Assembly (NCBI RefSeq): GCF_900107585.1
Contig: NZ_FNQM01000004.1
Location: 186,001-250,000 of the forward strand
Length of the DNA stretch: 64,000 nt
Direction: 5' to 3'
DNA from: Rubrimonas cliftonensis
GTDB lineage: Bacteria; Pseudomonadota; Alphaproteobacteria; Rhodobacterales; Rhodobacteraceae
Each line of letters begins with the position of its first letter. Within the stretch, counting starts at the first letter, position 1. Under the pieces are notes generated by a model. The model had not been told where the DNA came from. It saw nothing but the letters and a program-made list of their open reading frames with translations, and did not search any database. Below are positions 25,159 through 33,814 of the stretch, piece by piece. The position numbers and the translations under genes were made by a program.

Positions 25159-25967
25159 CGCGCCGGCTCCGCCCACGGGAAGGCGCGCGCGGAGAGGCGG
25201 CGCAGCGCGAGGTCCAGCAGCGCGGCGAGGATGGTGATCCAGGCGACATAGACGAGGATGACGTCCATCGCGAGGTAGCGGCGCACGAGGAAGATGCGGT
25301 AGCCGAGGCCCTCAGTCGCCGCGATCGCCTCCGCCGCGATGAGGAACAGCCACGCCGGCCCCAGCGACAGCCGCACCGCCTGTATCAGCCGCGGCATCGC
25401 CTGCGGCAGCGCCACCCTGAGCGCGATGACGAGCGATGAGGCGCCAAGCGTCTCGGCCTTGACGATCTGCTCGACGGGCGTCTCGGCGACGCGGCCGGCC
25501 ATGTCGCGGATCATGAAGGGGGCCGTCCCGATCACGATCAGCGCCACCTTGCTGACCTCGCCGAGCCCGAACACGATGAACAGGATCGGCAGCAGCGCCA
25601 GCGGCGGCGCCATCGACACCGCGGCGACGAAGGGCGAGAGGCCGGCGCCCGCCAGCGGTAGCAGGCCCGCCGCCAGCCCCAGCGTCAGCGCCAGCGCAGC
25701 GGCTATGCCAACGCCAAGCGCCAGCCGCGTCAGGCTGGCGAAGGTGTCGTTCCAGAACAGGATCTCGCCGGAGCGGCGGTCGGCCTCGGTCAGCGCGGCC
25801 ATGGCGGCGTCCCACAGGGTCGAGGGGGCCGGGAGCAGCTTGTCGGCGGGGTTCGCCGCCAGCCGGGCCTCCGAGCCCGCCACATAGGCCAGCGCCGCCA
25901 GCGCGAAGGGCGCCAGCGCCAGCGCCACGGCGAGCGGGCGGCCGGGGCGGCGGTTGATCCAGCGCAT
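25155..25967 (-). CDS. NitT/TauT-type ABC transporter permease (guanidine operon)
   Basis: A 270-residue SsuC/TauC-like inner-membrane permease with six helices. The N-terminal segment ASEAxx-like LLPAPSTLWDA, the EAA loop (KAETLGASSLVIALRVALPQAMPRLIQ) and the late YRIFLVRRYLAMDVILVYV are typical. It lies between binding-protein and ATPase genes with small gaps or overlaps. Confidence 0.88.
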   Translation of the reverse strand: MRWINRRPGRPLAVALALAPFALAALAYVAGSEARLAANPADKLLPAPSTLWDAAMAALTEADRRSGEILFWNDTFASLTRLALGVGIAAALALTLGLAAGLLPLAGAGLSPFVAAVSMAPPLALLPILFIVFGLGEVSKVALIVIGTAPFMIRDMAGRVAETPVEQIVKAETLGASSLVIALRVALPQAMPRLIQAVRLSLGPAWLFLIAAEAIAATEGLGYRIFLVRRYLAMDVILVYVAWITILAALLDLALRRLSARAFPWAEPAR

Positions 25968-25992
25968 CGCCGCGCCGCCTTCGCGGAGCGGC

Positions 25993-27054
25993 TCAGAGCG
26001 CGCCGTCGGCGGCCATCTGCATGAACTCGGTGGAGAAGCGCAGCTTCACGTTGGCCGGGTCGCCCGTCACCGAGCCGTCGGGGTAGGCGACGCCGACGAA
26101 ATCCGCCGACGGCGCGCCGACGCCGAGGATGCCCTTGTCGTAGAGGAACGCCGCGACCGCCGGCATGGTGGCCTTCACCTCGTCGCTTGCGGCGAAGGCG
26201 ACCGCGTCGGCGGGCGTCCAGAACATCCTCGTCGCCGCCAGTTGGGCGTCGTAGCCGGCGAGGTCCGTGCCGGAGGCCTCGGCCATGGCGGTGCGGGCGG
26301 CGCGGCCTTCCTCGCTGTCGCTGCTCATCAGCGCCATGGTCTCGTACCAGGCGCCGACCAGCGCCTTGCCGAGCGCGGGGTTGGCGGCGAGGGTCTCGGT
26401 GTTGACCGCGAGCATGTCGATGATCTCGCCGGGGATGTCGGCGCTGTCGAAAAGGATCGTCGAGTCGGGCTCGGCGTCGATGGCGGCCACGAGCGGGTTC
26501 CACGTCACCACGGCCTCGACGTCGGCCGTCGCCCATGCGGCGATCATGTCGGCGTCGGAGGTGTTGACCACGGCGGCGAGGTCGGACTCGGCGAGACCGG
26601 CGCTGTCGAGCGCGCGCGCCAGCAGGTAGTGGCTGACCGAAAGCTCCACGAGGTTGACCGGCTTGCCCGCAAGGTCGGCGATGGTCCCGCCGCCCTTCAC
26701 GATCAGCGCGTCGTTGCCGTTGGAGTAGTCGCCGATGATCAGCGCGGTGGTGTCGACGCCGCCGCCGGCGGGGATCGACAGCGCGTCCATGTTGGTCACG
26801 GTCACGCCGTCGAAGGCGCCGGCGGTGTACTGGTTGATCGACTCGACATAGTCGTTGAACTGCACGATCTCCACGTCGACACCATATTTTTCGGCCCAGC
26901 GGTCCATGATCCCGCTGTCCTCGATATAGCCCCAGGGCATCCAGCCGGCGTAGATCGACCAGCCGATGCGGAACGAACCCTCGGCGGCGGCGGTCAGCGG
27001 GGCTGCGGCCAGCGCGGCGGCGAGCGCCGCGGCAGGGGCGAGGCGGAGGGTCAT
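25993..27054 (-). CDS. ABC transporter substrate-binding protein (guanidine operon)
   Basis: A 353-residue periplasmic protein with an Ala-rich signal peptide (1-22, AAAPLTAAAEG). It belongs to the NitT/TauT binding family: IGWSIYAGWMPWGYIEDSG after the signal, VTNMDALSIPA and ALIIGDYSNGNDALIVKG. The tryptophan/tyrosine-rich start and acidic residues suit a small cation such as guanidinium (inference from context). It is the first gene of the gdmH operon; the ATG at 27054 is supported by the signal peptide. About 144 bases separate it from the upstream gene, enough for a promoter. Confidence 0.86.
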   Translation of the reverse strand: MTLRLAPAAALAAALAAAPLTAAAEGSFRIGWSIYAGWMPWGYIEDSGIMDRWAEKYGVDVEIVQFNDYVESINQYTAGAFDGVTVTNMDALSIPAGGGVDTTALIIGDYSNGNDALIVKGGGTIADLAGKPVNLVELSVSHYLLARALDSAGLAESDLAAVVNTSDADMIAAWATADVEAVVTWNPLVAAIDAEPDSTILFDSADIPGEIIDMLAVNTETLAANPALGKALVGAWYETMALMSSDSEEGRAARTAMAEASGTDLAGYDAQLAATRMFWTPADAVAFAASDEVKATMPAVAAFLYDKGILGVGAPSADFVGVAYPDGSVTGDPANVKLRFSTEFMQMAADGAL

Positions 27055-27198
27055 GCGGGCTATCCCTGTCAACAAGGCGTTTCGGGCGGAGACGATGGAA
27101 GCGGGGGCGCCGGGGCGCCAGCGAACCGCCGTCGGCGGCGCCGTCTTTTCGCGCATTCGCTCTCTTGAAGGGCGCCGAGGCGCCATTCTGCGCAGTCT

Positions 27199-27942
27199 TC
27201 AGGCAAATTCTTCGCGACTCACGATGCGCCAGCGCCGGCTGCGCGGGCGCCCGTGGAAATCGCGGTCGGTGATCGTCACCACCTCTCCGCGCAGATCGTC
27301 GGGGTCGAAGGGCGGGTCGCACACCCGCAGCGGGTTGGCGGACCGGGTGACGCGCGCGGCGCCGCCACCGATCACGCCGACGCTGAACTCCTGATCGAGC
27401 GCGTCCGCGTCCCGGCGCGCAAGGCGTTCCGCCAGCGGCGCGCCGCGTTTCGCCGCCGGGTCGCCCCAGCCCAGCGAGAAGGCGTCCTCGGTCGCGACGA
27501 GAAAGCCCAGCCGCCCCGTGTCGTCGGCGAGCTTGAGCGCGAGGCCGGGCGCGGCGTCCTCATGGGTCCAGAGTTCAGCGTAGTCGGCGTGGACGCCGGT
27601 CTCGACCAGCCCCTCGGGCGTCGCCTCCAGCCGCCCGGCGTCCTCGCCGTCGAGCGGCCCGCGCCAGTTGATCGCGCGGGTCCAGACGCAGACCTCGCCC
27701 GTGACCGCCGTCGTTCCCGCAAAGCCTTCGCAGCGCGCCAGCGCCGTCAGCGCGGCCGCGTCGAGATCGGCCAGCGCCGCCGCGCCGGAGAGGTCGGGCA
27801 GGTCGGCGGGCGTGCGCAGGTCGACGAAGATCGTCGGCCCCTGCCGCCACAGCACCTCGGTCGTGCGGTCCTCCACCCCCGGCGCCCGCAGCCAGACGCG
27901 CCGCCACAGGCCGCGGAGCGACTCAGGAACGGCGTCGCTCAC
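27199..27942 (-). CDS. Conserved protein of unknown function coupled to a cysteine hydrolase
   Basis: A 247-residue cytoplasmic protein with no signal, helices or family I can name. Notable segments are TIFVDLRTPADLPDLSG, TGEVCVWTRAINWRGP and a C-terminal ITDRDFHGRPRSRRW. It has a beta-rich, lipocalin-like hydrophobicity pattern. The GTG at 27942 overlaps the cysteine-hydrolase stop as GTGA. It ends the polyamine-type ABC operon, so it may assist metabolism of the imported compound; nothing more can be said. Confidence 0.72.
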   Translation of the reverse strand: MSDAVPESLRGLWRRVWLRAPGVEDRTTEVLWRQGPTIFVDLRTPADLPDLSGAAALADLDAAALTALARCEGFAGTTAVTGEVCVWTRAINWRGPLDGEDAGRLEATPEGLVETGVHADYAELWTHEDAAPGLALKLADDTGRLGFLVATEDAFSLGWGDPAAKRGAPLAERLARRDADALDQEFSVGVIGGGAARVTRSANPLRVCDPPFDPDDLRGEVVTITDRDFHGRPRSRRWRIVSREEFA

Positions 27943-28556
27943 GCCGCGGCGGCGGCGAGGCCCGCGAAGGCGGCGGCGATCTCGGCGGCGGGGCGCACCG
28001 CGCCGGTCTGGAGGTAGTCGAAGGCTTTCAGCGAGGCGGCGTGGGCCTCTGGCGAGGAGCCGCCCACCGCGTCGCCGGCGACGCGCATGTGATAGTCGTG
28101 CTGGTGGCCGTCGGCGAAGGTGTAGTGCACGCAGACGTCGGTCAGCCCGCCGACCAGCACCAGCGTCTGCGCCTTCAGCCCTTTCAGCAGGATTTCGAGG
28201 TCGGTGCCGAAGAAGCAGGAGTAGCGCCGCTTGCGGATCACGTAGTCGTCGGGGCGCAGGCCGACCTCCTCCGCGGCGATCTCCGTGCCTTCGCGGCCTT
28301 CGACGCAATGCACCGTCTCGGTCCCGTCGAGTTCGCGGCCGAAATCCACCATGTCGGGGCGGTGCGCCTCCTGGAAGAACACCAGCGGCACGCCGGCGGC
28401 CCGCGCGGCGTCGATCAGCGTGCGGGCGCGGCGCATGTTGGCGACGTAGTCGGTCATCTTGGGGATGCCGCCGTCGTAATCGGTAAGGAAGGCCGATTTC
28501 TGAATGTCGATGACCAGAAGCGCCGGGCGGCCGACGATCAGGGGCTGTTGGGGCAT
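27939..28556 (-). CDS. Cysteine hydrolase, isochorismatase family
   Basis: A 205-residue isochorismatase-fold amidase. Catalytic Asp in LLVIDIQKSAF, Lys in VIRKRRYSCFFGTDLE and Cys in GGLTDVCVHYTFADGHQHDY form the triad, and the cis-peptide GG/LT is present. Relatives hydrolyse biuret, ureidoacrylate, carbamoyl sarcosine or nicotinamide; this fits an amide of a nitrogen compound brought in by the adjacent transporter. GAGG lies upstream of the ATG. It is ten bases past the permease stop, in operon. Confidence 0.87.
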   Translation of the reverse strand: MPQQPLIVGRPALLVIDIQKSAFLTDYDGGIPKMTDYVANMRRARTLIDAARAAGVPLVFFQEAHRPDMVDFGRELDGTETVHCVEGREGTEIAAEEVGLRPDDYVIRKRRYSCFFGTDLEILLKGLKAQTLVLVGGLTDVCVHYTFADGHQHDYHMRVAGDAVGGSSPEAHAASLKAFDYLQTGAVRPAAEIAAAFAGLAAAAA

Positions 28557-28566
28557 TCGGTTTTCC

Positions 28567-29364
28567 TCAGTCGTCGGCGCGGGCGGGGTCGGCGCCCATC
28601 AGGCGGGGAAGGTCGCCCCAGCGGGCGATGGCGGCGAAGGTGAGCCCCGAGACGGCGATGAACAGGATCGCCGCCACCGCCATCGTCGGCGTGAAGCCGT
28701 TGCGCAGCGAGTTGAATATCTGCAGCGTCACGGTCGCGAAGCCCGATGCGGAGACAAAGAACATCACGATGAACTCGTTGAAACTCAGCACCATGGCGAA
28801 GAAGAACCCCGAGACGGTGTAGGGGATCGTCTGCGGCAGGATCACGGTGCGGAAAGTCGCGCGGGCGTCGGCCCCCATGGTCGCGGCGGCGTCGAGATGG
28901 GCGCGGTCGATGGCCTGCAGCCCGACCGAGATCGTCGCCAGCGGCAGCGCCAGAAAGAGCGCCGCATGGCTCAGCACCCCCGCCGCCATGCTGCCCAGCG
29001 CGCCGAAGAAGCTCCAGAGAAAGCCCAGGCCGACGCCGAACACGATCGGCGGCAGGATGAAGGGGAGCCCGCCGAGGCCCGCCAGCGCGCGCGACCAGCG
29101 GTCTCCCGAGCGCCACAGTCCGTAGGCGATGGGCCATGCCGCCAGCGTCGCCAGCGCCGCCGAGCCCAGCGCGATGACGACGGACGCCTCAAGCGAGGTG
29201 CGCCAGACGGGGTCTCCGGCGAAGAACTCGCCGAAGCGGGCGAGCGTGGGGTCCTGCGGTGGAAACAGCATCGACCGCCCGCCGTTGAGCGCGGCGGCGC
29301 AGACCACCACGATGGGGGCCGCGATGAACAGCGCGCAGAAGGCGAGCCACGCCCGCGCCATCAT
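28567..29364 (-). CDS. Polyamine-type ABC transporter permease (PotC-like)
   Basis: A 265-residue PotC-class permease: six helices and an EAA loop with AATMGADARATFRTVILPQTIPY. The N-terminus MMARAWLAF starts at 29364, overlapping the PotB-like stop as ATGA. With the PotB, PotA and PotD-like genes it forms a spermidine/putrescine-type importer; the actual substrate could be another cationic nitrogen compound given the neighbours. Confidence 0.88.
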   Translation of the reverse strand: MMARAWLAFCALFIAAPIVVVCAAALNGGRSMLFPPQDPTLARFGEFFAGDPVWRTSLEASVVIALGSAALATLAAWPIAYGLWRSGDRWSRALAGLGGLPFILPPIVFGVGLGFLWSFFGALGSMAAGVLSHAALFLALPLATISVGLQAIDRAHLDAAATMGADARATFRTVILPQTIPYTVSGFFFAMVLSFNEFIVMFFVSASGFATVTLQIFNSLRNGFTPTMAVAAILFIAVSGLTFAAIARWGDLPRLMGADPARADD

Positions 29365-30314
29365 CGCCTGACCCCTGCCCTGGCGGCCGCCCACAGGCAC
29401 AGCCCCGCCGTCGCCAGCAGCACCACCGACTGCGCGGCGCCGAAGGGGGCGTCGAGCGTCTGCCCGCGCACCGCGTCGTAGATCGTCACCGTCAGCGTCT
29501 GCTTCTCCGGGGGCGTGAACACGGTCACGGCGACATAGGCCCCCAGCAGATAGACGAAGAGCAGCAGCGCCGAGCCGATCAGCGGCAGCCGCACCGCCGG
29601 CAGCACCACGGTCCGCATCACCTTCCAGGGCCGCGCGCCCATGGTCCGCGCCGCTTCCGCCAGTGAGGGGTCGAGCCGCGAGAGCGGGGGGTAGAGCAGA
29701 ATCACGGCGTAGGGGAACACGATATAGGTCATCGCCAGCAGCGTCGCGAAGCCGGAGGTCTTGAACTTCAGGTCGCGCGGGTTGGCGAGATCCCACTCGA
29801 TCAGCAGCGGGAACCAGCCGCCATCCTTCAGCATGTCCGTCACGCCGAGCGCCTTCAGCCAGGCCGGCAGGCCCGAGTTGCGCGACAGCAGCACGTCCCA
29901 GCCCATCACCACGAACACTTCCGACAGCGACAGCGAGGCGAGGATGAACGCCAGCCACGCCGCCTGCGTCCGCCGCGAGCGCCGCGTGATCGCCCATGCG
30001 CAGGGGAAGGCGAGCGCCAGGGCGAAAGCCGCGCCGAGCGCGGCGTACCACACCGAGAACCAGAGCCGCTGCGGATAGACGAGGCTGAGCGCGTTGGGCC
30101 AGTCATGGCCGAGAAAGAACCGCTCGTAGTTCGCCAGCGTCAGCCCCCAGGTCCAGCTTCCGCCCTCGACCTTCTCGCCGAAGCTGATGACGAGCACGAG
30201 CAGGAAGGGCGCGGCGCACAGAAGCGCGACGAGGCCCGTCAGCGCGAGCCGCCCCCAGCGCGGGGCCGGCAGGGCCGCCGCCGCGGGCGGCGCCTCGGCG
30301 GCGGCCACGCTCAC
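29361..30314 (-). CDS. Polyamine-type ABC transporter permease (PotB-like)
   Basis: A 317-residue permease with a longer N-terminal cytoplasmic tail and a large first periplasmic loop (EGGSWTWGLTLANYERFF), as in PotB/PotH. The EAA loop reads AARTMGARPWKVMRTVVLPAVRLP. It starts at GTG 30314, overlapping the ATPase stop as GTGA, and overlaps PotC-like at its end. Confidence 0.88.
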   Translation of the reverse strand: MSVAAAEAPPAAAALPAPRWGRLALTGLVALLCAAPFLLVLVISFGEKVEGGSWTWGLTLANYERFFLGHDWPNALSLVYPQRLWFSVWYAALGAAFALALAFPCAWAITRRSRRTQAAWLAFILASLSLSEVFVVMGWDVLLSRNSGLPAWLKALGVTDMLKDGGWFPLLIEWDLANPRDLKFKTSGFATLLAMTYIVFPYAVILLYPPLSRLDPSLAEAARTMGARPWKVMRTVVLPAVRLPLIGSALLLFVYLLGAYVAVTVFTPPEKQTLTVTIYDAVRGQTLDAPFGAAQSVVLLATAGLCLWAAARAGVRR

Positions 30315-31366
30315 GCGGCCCTCGGGAACAGCCGCAGCGCCGCGGGCGGCAGTTCGGCGAACACCGGCTCGCCGACCGAGAAGGGCTCGCGCTCGCCGGC
30401 GCCGAGTTCGGCTGTCAGCGTCGCGGGGCCTGCGTCGAGGAATATCTCGCGGGTCGGGCCGACGTCGCGCACGAAGCTGACGCGCGCGGCGAGCTGGTTG
30501 GCGCCCTCGCGCGCCGCGCGCCCCAGCCGCACCGCCTCGGGCCGGCAGGCGAGCGTGACCGGCGAGCCGTCGCGGAACGCCGCCGGCCGCTCGGGGTGGA
30601 ACAGCGCGCCATGGGCCGCGACCGCCCCGCCGCGCGCCTCGCCGTGCAGGATGTTCGCCTTGCCGATGAAGCCCGCGACGAAGGCGGTCGCGGGCCGATC
30701 ATAGACCTCCTGCGGCGGGCCGACCTGCTCGATCTCGCCGCGGTTCATCACCACGATGCGGTCGGCCATGGTCATCGCCTCACGCTGGTCGTGGGTGACG
30801 ACGATCGTGGTGACGCGGAGCTTCTGCTGCAGCAGCCGCAGCTCCACCTGCATCTCTTCGCGGAGCTTGGCGTCGAGCGCGCTCATCGGCTCGTCGAGCA
30901 GGAACACCGACGGCTCCTGCGCCAGCGCCCGGGCGATGGCGACGCGCTGGCGCTGGCCGCCGGAGAGCTGGCCGATGCGCCGGTCGCCGTAGCCGTCGAG
31001 CTGCACCAGCGCGAGCAGCGCCTCGGCCTTCGCCAGCCGGTCCCTGCGCGCCATGCCGGCGATGGCCAGCGCATAGGCGACATTCTCCGCGACCGACAGG
31101 TGCGGGAACAGCGCGAAGGACTGGAACACCATCCCGAACCGCCGCACATGCGCCGGCCGGTCGGTGATGTCGGCCCCGTCGAGCAGCACGCGCCCCCGGC
31201 TCGGCGCCTCAAGCCCCGCGATCATCCGCAGAAGCGTGGTCTTGCCGCAGCCTGAAGGGCCGAGCAGCGCGGTGAGCTGGCCTTCGGGAAAGTCGAGCGA
31301 GAGGTCGGAGACGGCCGTGACCGCCCCCCAGCTCTTGCTGACCCCGCTGAGCGACAGCGCGCCCAT
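30311..31366 (-). CDS. Polyamine-type ABC transporter ATPase (PotA-like)
   Basis: A 351-residue ATPase. Walker A GPSGCGKT, Q-loop MVFQSFALFPHLS, signature LSGGQRQR, Walker B VFLLDEPMSALD and H-loop VVTHDQREA. The last 110 residues are a TOBE-type domain (ACRPEAVRLG, FVRDVGPTREIFLD). It lies three bases after the binding-protein stop, before both permeases. Confidence 0.9.
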   Translation of the reverse strand: MGALSLSGVSKSWGAVTAVSDLSLDFPEGQLTALLGPSGCGKTTLLRMIAGLEAPSRGRVLLDGADITDRPAHVRRFGMVFQSFALFPHLSVAENVAYALAIAGMARRDRLAKAEALLALVQLDGYGDRRIGQLSGGQRQRVAIARALAQEPSVFLLDEPMSALDAKLREEMQVELRLLQQKLRVTTIVVTHDQREAMTMADRIVVMNRGEIEQVGPPQEVYDRPATAFVAGFIGKANILHGEARGGAVAAHGALFHPERPAAFRDGSPVTLACRPEAVRLGRAAREGANQLAARVSFVRDVGPTREIFLDAGPATLTAELGAGEREPFSVGEPVFAELPPAALRLFPRAA

Positions 31367-31369
31367 GGC

Positions 31370-32446
31370 TCAGGACGACGCCAGCATGGCCTCCCACGTC
31401 TCCTTCATGAAGGTCTCGTGTTCGAGATACGCCTCGAAGGCGGGGCGGATGGCGGGCGCGCCGGAGACGGCGGCGAACTCGGCCTCGGTCAGGTCGGTCT
31501 TTTCGCGGTCGAGCAGCGGCGCGGTGCCGATCATCCGCGACATCAGCGCCTGCGTCTCGGGCTGCGAACTGAAGTCCATGAACGCCTGCGCCTCGGCCTG
31601 CTTCTCCGAGCCCTCGGCGAGGCACCAGGAGCCGTAGTTCTGCGGGTTGCCCTCCTTGGGGAAGATCGAGGCGATCGGGAAGCCGTCCGCCGCCATCAGC
31701 CCCGCGACGTCATGGTAGTAGGTGCCGCCGATGACGTCGCCGTTCTTCATCGCCTGCTCCATCTGGCTCTCCGCGCTCCACCACAGGGCGACGTTCGGCT
31801 TGAGCTCGGCGGCCTTCTCCACGGCGGCCACGATGCCGTCGCGCGAGTTCAGCGCCTCTGGCCCGCCCAGGAAGGTGGCGGCGATCACGTCGAGGAAGTT
31901 CGAGCTGTAGTTGCGCGCGACGCCGAGGCTGCTGGCGTAGACCTCGCTGTTCCAGAACTCCGCCCAGCTCTCCGGCGCCGTCACCTCGTCGGGGTTCACG
32001 ACCATCGAGACGAACCACGACATCGCGCCGACGCCGACCACGCCGGTCGCGTCCTCGAACACGAAATAGGGGTCGAGCGCGCCCGCGGCGGGGATCGCCG
32101 AGACATCGAGCGGCTTCAGCAGCCCGCCGATGCGCGAGGCCTTCAGGATCGTCTCGCGGCCGTAGAGCGAGACGTCCGCCGGCACCTGCCCGGCCATTGC
32201 GGCCTGCTGCATCGTCACCAGCCAGTCGGGGCCGTTCGGCTGGGTGACGCTCTCGACCTCGATGCCGGTGGCGGCGGTGAAGGCGGGGTAGACGTGCTGC
32301 TTGAAGCTGTTCTCGAAGTAGCCGCCATAGGAGCCGACCTTGAGGCTGCGGCTCTGCGCCAGCGCCGGCGCGCCGATGGCGGCGACGGCGGTCGCGGCGG
32401 CGCCGGTCCTGAGCAGGCCGCGGCGGGTGAAGCGGAAATCGGACAC
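31370..32446 (-). CDS. Polyamine-type ABC substrate-binding protein (PotD-like), Tat signal
   Basis: A 358-residue periplasmic binding protein. The leader FTRRGLLRTG followed by an Ala-rich segment is a twin-arginine signal. The mature start LKVGSYGGYFENSFKQHVYPAF matches the PotD/AfuA family. First gene of the operon (order D-A-B-C, then cysteine hydrolase and the unknown protein). The GTG at 32446 has GGGAG upstream. The 221-base gap to the divergent oxygenase gene holds the shared control region. Confidence 0.88.
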   Translation of the reverse strand: MSDFRFTRRGLLRTGAAATAVAAIGAPALAQSRSLKVGSYGGYFENSFKQHVYPAFTAATGIEVESVTQPNGPDWLVTMQQAAMAGQVPADVSLYGRETILKASRIGGLLKPLDVSAIPAAGALDPYFVFEDATGVVGVGAMSWFVSMVVNPDEVTAPESWAEFWNSEVYASSLGVARNYSSNFLDVIAATFLGGPEALNSRDGIVAAVEKAAELKPNVALWWSAESQMEQAMKNGDVIGGTYYHDVAGLMAADGFPIASIFPKEGNPQNYGSWCLAEGSEKQAEAQAFMDFSSQPETQALMSRMIGTAPLLDREKTDLTEAEFAAVSGAPAIRPAFEAYLEHETFMKETWEAMLASS

Positions 32447-32547
32447 GGCGAAGGCTCCCGTTGATTGAGTGGTCGGGCTGACGCTGCTTGCGCTTGCCGC
32501 TCAGCGCCAAGGCCGGCGCGCGCGCGGCGGGGCGCTATGGGTGGAAG

Positions 32548-32574
32548 TGATCAAAAAATATGCAAAAATGGTCA
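32548..32574. promoter_or_regulatory. Candidate operator, TGATCA-N15-TGGTCA
   Basis: In the intergenic region between the divergent PotD-like (start 32446) and oxygenase (start 32668) genes, a sharply AT-rich patch is flanked by TGATCA (32548-32553) and TGGTCA (32569-32574), an imperfect inverted repeat. It could control both directions. A second AT patch (AAATTT) lies at 32615-32620. Confidence 0.4.
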
Positions 32575-32667
32575 TGGTCGCGTGTGTCCCATGCAGCCAC
32601 TAAAGACTTGGCGCAAATTTCGCCTTCATGGCACCTTTGCGCCGCGAATCACGATGGAGAGACGAGC

Positions 32668-33759
32668 ATGGCCGACGGCGCCGACCTGGCTGACGCGACC
32701 GAGGATCAGCGCGCGCGGCGCGTCGATGAGGCGACGCTGCCCGTGATCGACGTCTCGGCGCTGCAAGGGGCCGACCCCGCGGCGATCCGCGCCACGGCCG
32801 CGGCGCTGGGCGAGGCGGCGCGGACGTCGGGCTTCTTCTACATCGTCAACCACGGCGTGCCGCAGGCGCTGATGGACGCCCTGTTCGCCGCGTCGAAGCA
32901 GTTCCACGCCCTGCCGCGGGCGCGAAAAATGCGCTGGTGGTCGGGCTTCACGACCCACCACCGCGGCTATGTGCCGTTCGAGGAGAACGGGGCCGACTTC
33001 CCCAGGCGCATCAACATGAACGAAGCCTGGGACATGTCGTTCGAGGCGCCGGCGGACCATCCCGACCACCTCGCCGGCTGGCGCATGACCGGCCCGAACG
33101 TCTGGCCGGACCTGCCGGGCTGGCGCGAGACCGTCTCGGCCTATTACGACGCCGTGTTCGCGCTGGGGCTCAGGATGCTCGACGCGCTGGCGCTGGAGCT
33201 GGGCGTCGACCCCGCCGAACTGCGCCGGCACATCACCAACCCCACCTCGCAGCTGCGCCTGCTGCGCTATGTGCCCAACGACCTGCCTGCGACCAAGGAC
33301 ATCGTCGGCATCGCGCCGCATTCCGATTTCGAGTGCTTCACGATCCTGCTGCAGGGCGGTCCCGGCCTGCAGGTGATGAACGCCGAGGACGTCTGGATCG
33401 AGGCGCCGCCGGTGCAGGGCGCCTTCATCGTCAACATTGGCGACATCTTCGAGACATGGAGCGGCGGACGGTTCAAGTCGACGCAGCACCGCGTCGTGAA
33501 CATCGGGCGCGAGCGGTTCTCGGCGCCGCTGTTCTTCGGGCTCGACTATCATGCGGTGGTCGAGCCGCTGCCGCCGTTTCGCACGCCCGAGACGCTGGCG
33601 AAGTATCCGCCGATCAAGGCCGGCGAGCACCTGATGCGGATGAGCGTCAACGCGTTCCGCTACATGGCCGAGGCGCGCGAGAAGGGCGACATGACGCTCG
33701 ACTTCGAGGTGCCCGAGGAGAGCCCGTTCAAGCGCGTCGCGAAACCCGTCGACGCCTGA
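32668..33759 (+). CDS. 2-oxoglutarate/Fe(II)-dependent oxygenase, isopenicillin N synthase family
   Basis: A 363-residue cytoplasmic oxygenase. Iron ligands are the HxD of PHSDFECF and the distal His of STQHRVVN; the 2-oxoglutarate arginine follows in RERFSAPLFFG (RxS). The N-terminal DIOX_N part has LPVIDVSALQ and GFFYIVNHGVP. The family covers ethylene-forming enzyme, gibberellin oxidases and guanidino-amino-acid hydroxylases, among others. It is divergent from a polyamine-type importer that leads into the guanidine hydrolase operon, which makes hydroxylation of an imported nitrogen compound plausible. The ATG at 32668 has GGAGAGA upstream. Confidence 0.87.
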   Translation: MADGADLADATEDQRARRVDEATLPVIDVSALQGADPAAIRATAAALGEAARTSGFFYIVNHGVPQALMDALFAASKQFHALPRARKMRWWSGFTTHHRGYVPFEENGADFPRRINMNEAWDMSFEAPADHPDHLAGWRMTGPNVWPDLPGWRETVSAYYDAVFALGLRMLDALALELGVDPAELRRHITNPTSQLRLLRYVPNDLPATKDIVGIAPHSDFECFTILLQGGPGLQVMNAEDVWIEAPPVQGAFIVNIGDIFETWSGGRFKSTQHRVVNIGRERFSAPLFFGLDYHAVVEPLPPFRTPETLAKYPPIKAGEHLMRMSVNAFRYMAEAREKGDMTLDFEVPEESPFKRVAKPVDA

Positions 33760-33814
33760 GCCGGCCCGCCACGCCGGCTTTTGCGCCGGCGCGGTTGCTG
33801 CTAGGCCTTGAGGC

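Noticed and set aside
27055-27198. Guanidine riboswitch upstream of the gdmH operon
   Set aside because: I looked for class I (ykkC) conserved blocks and found none. One small hairpin with an ACGG loop occurs at 27125-27136 (minus strand), as in class II, but the required second hairpin is absent and such words are frequent in GC-rich DNA.
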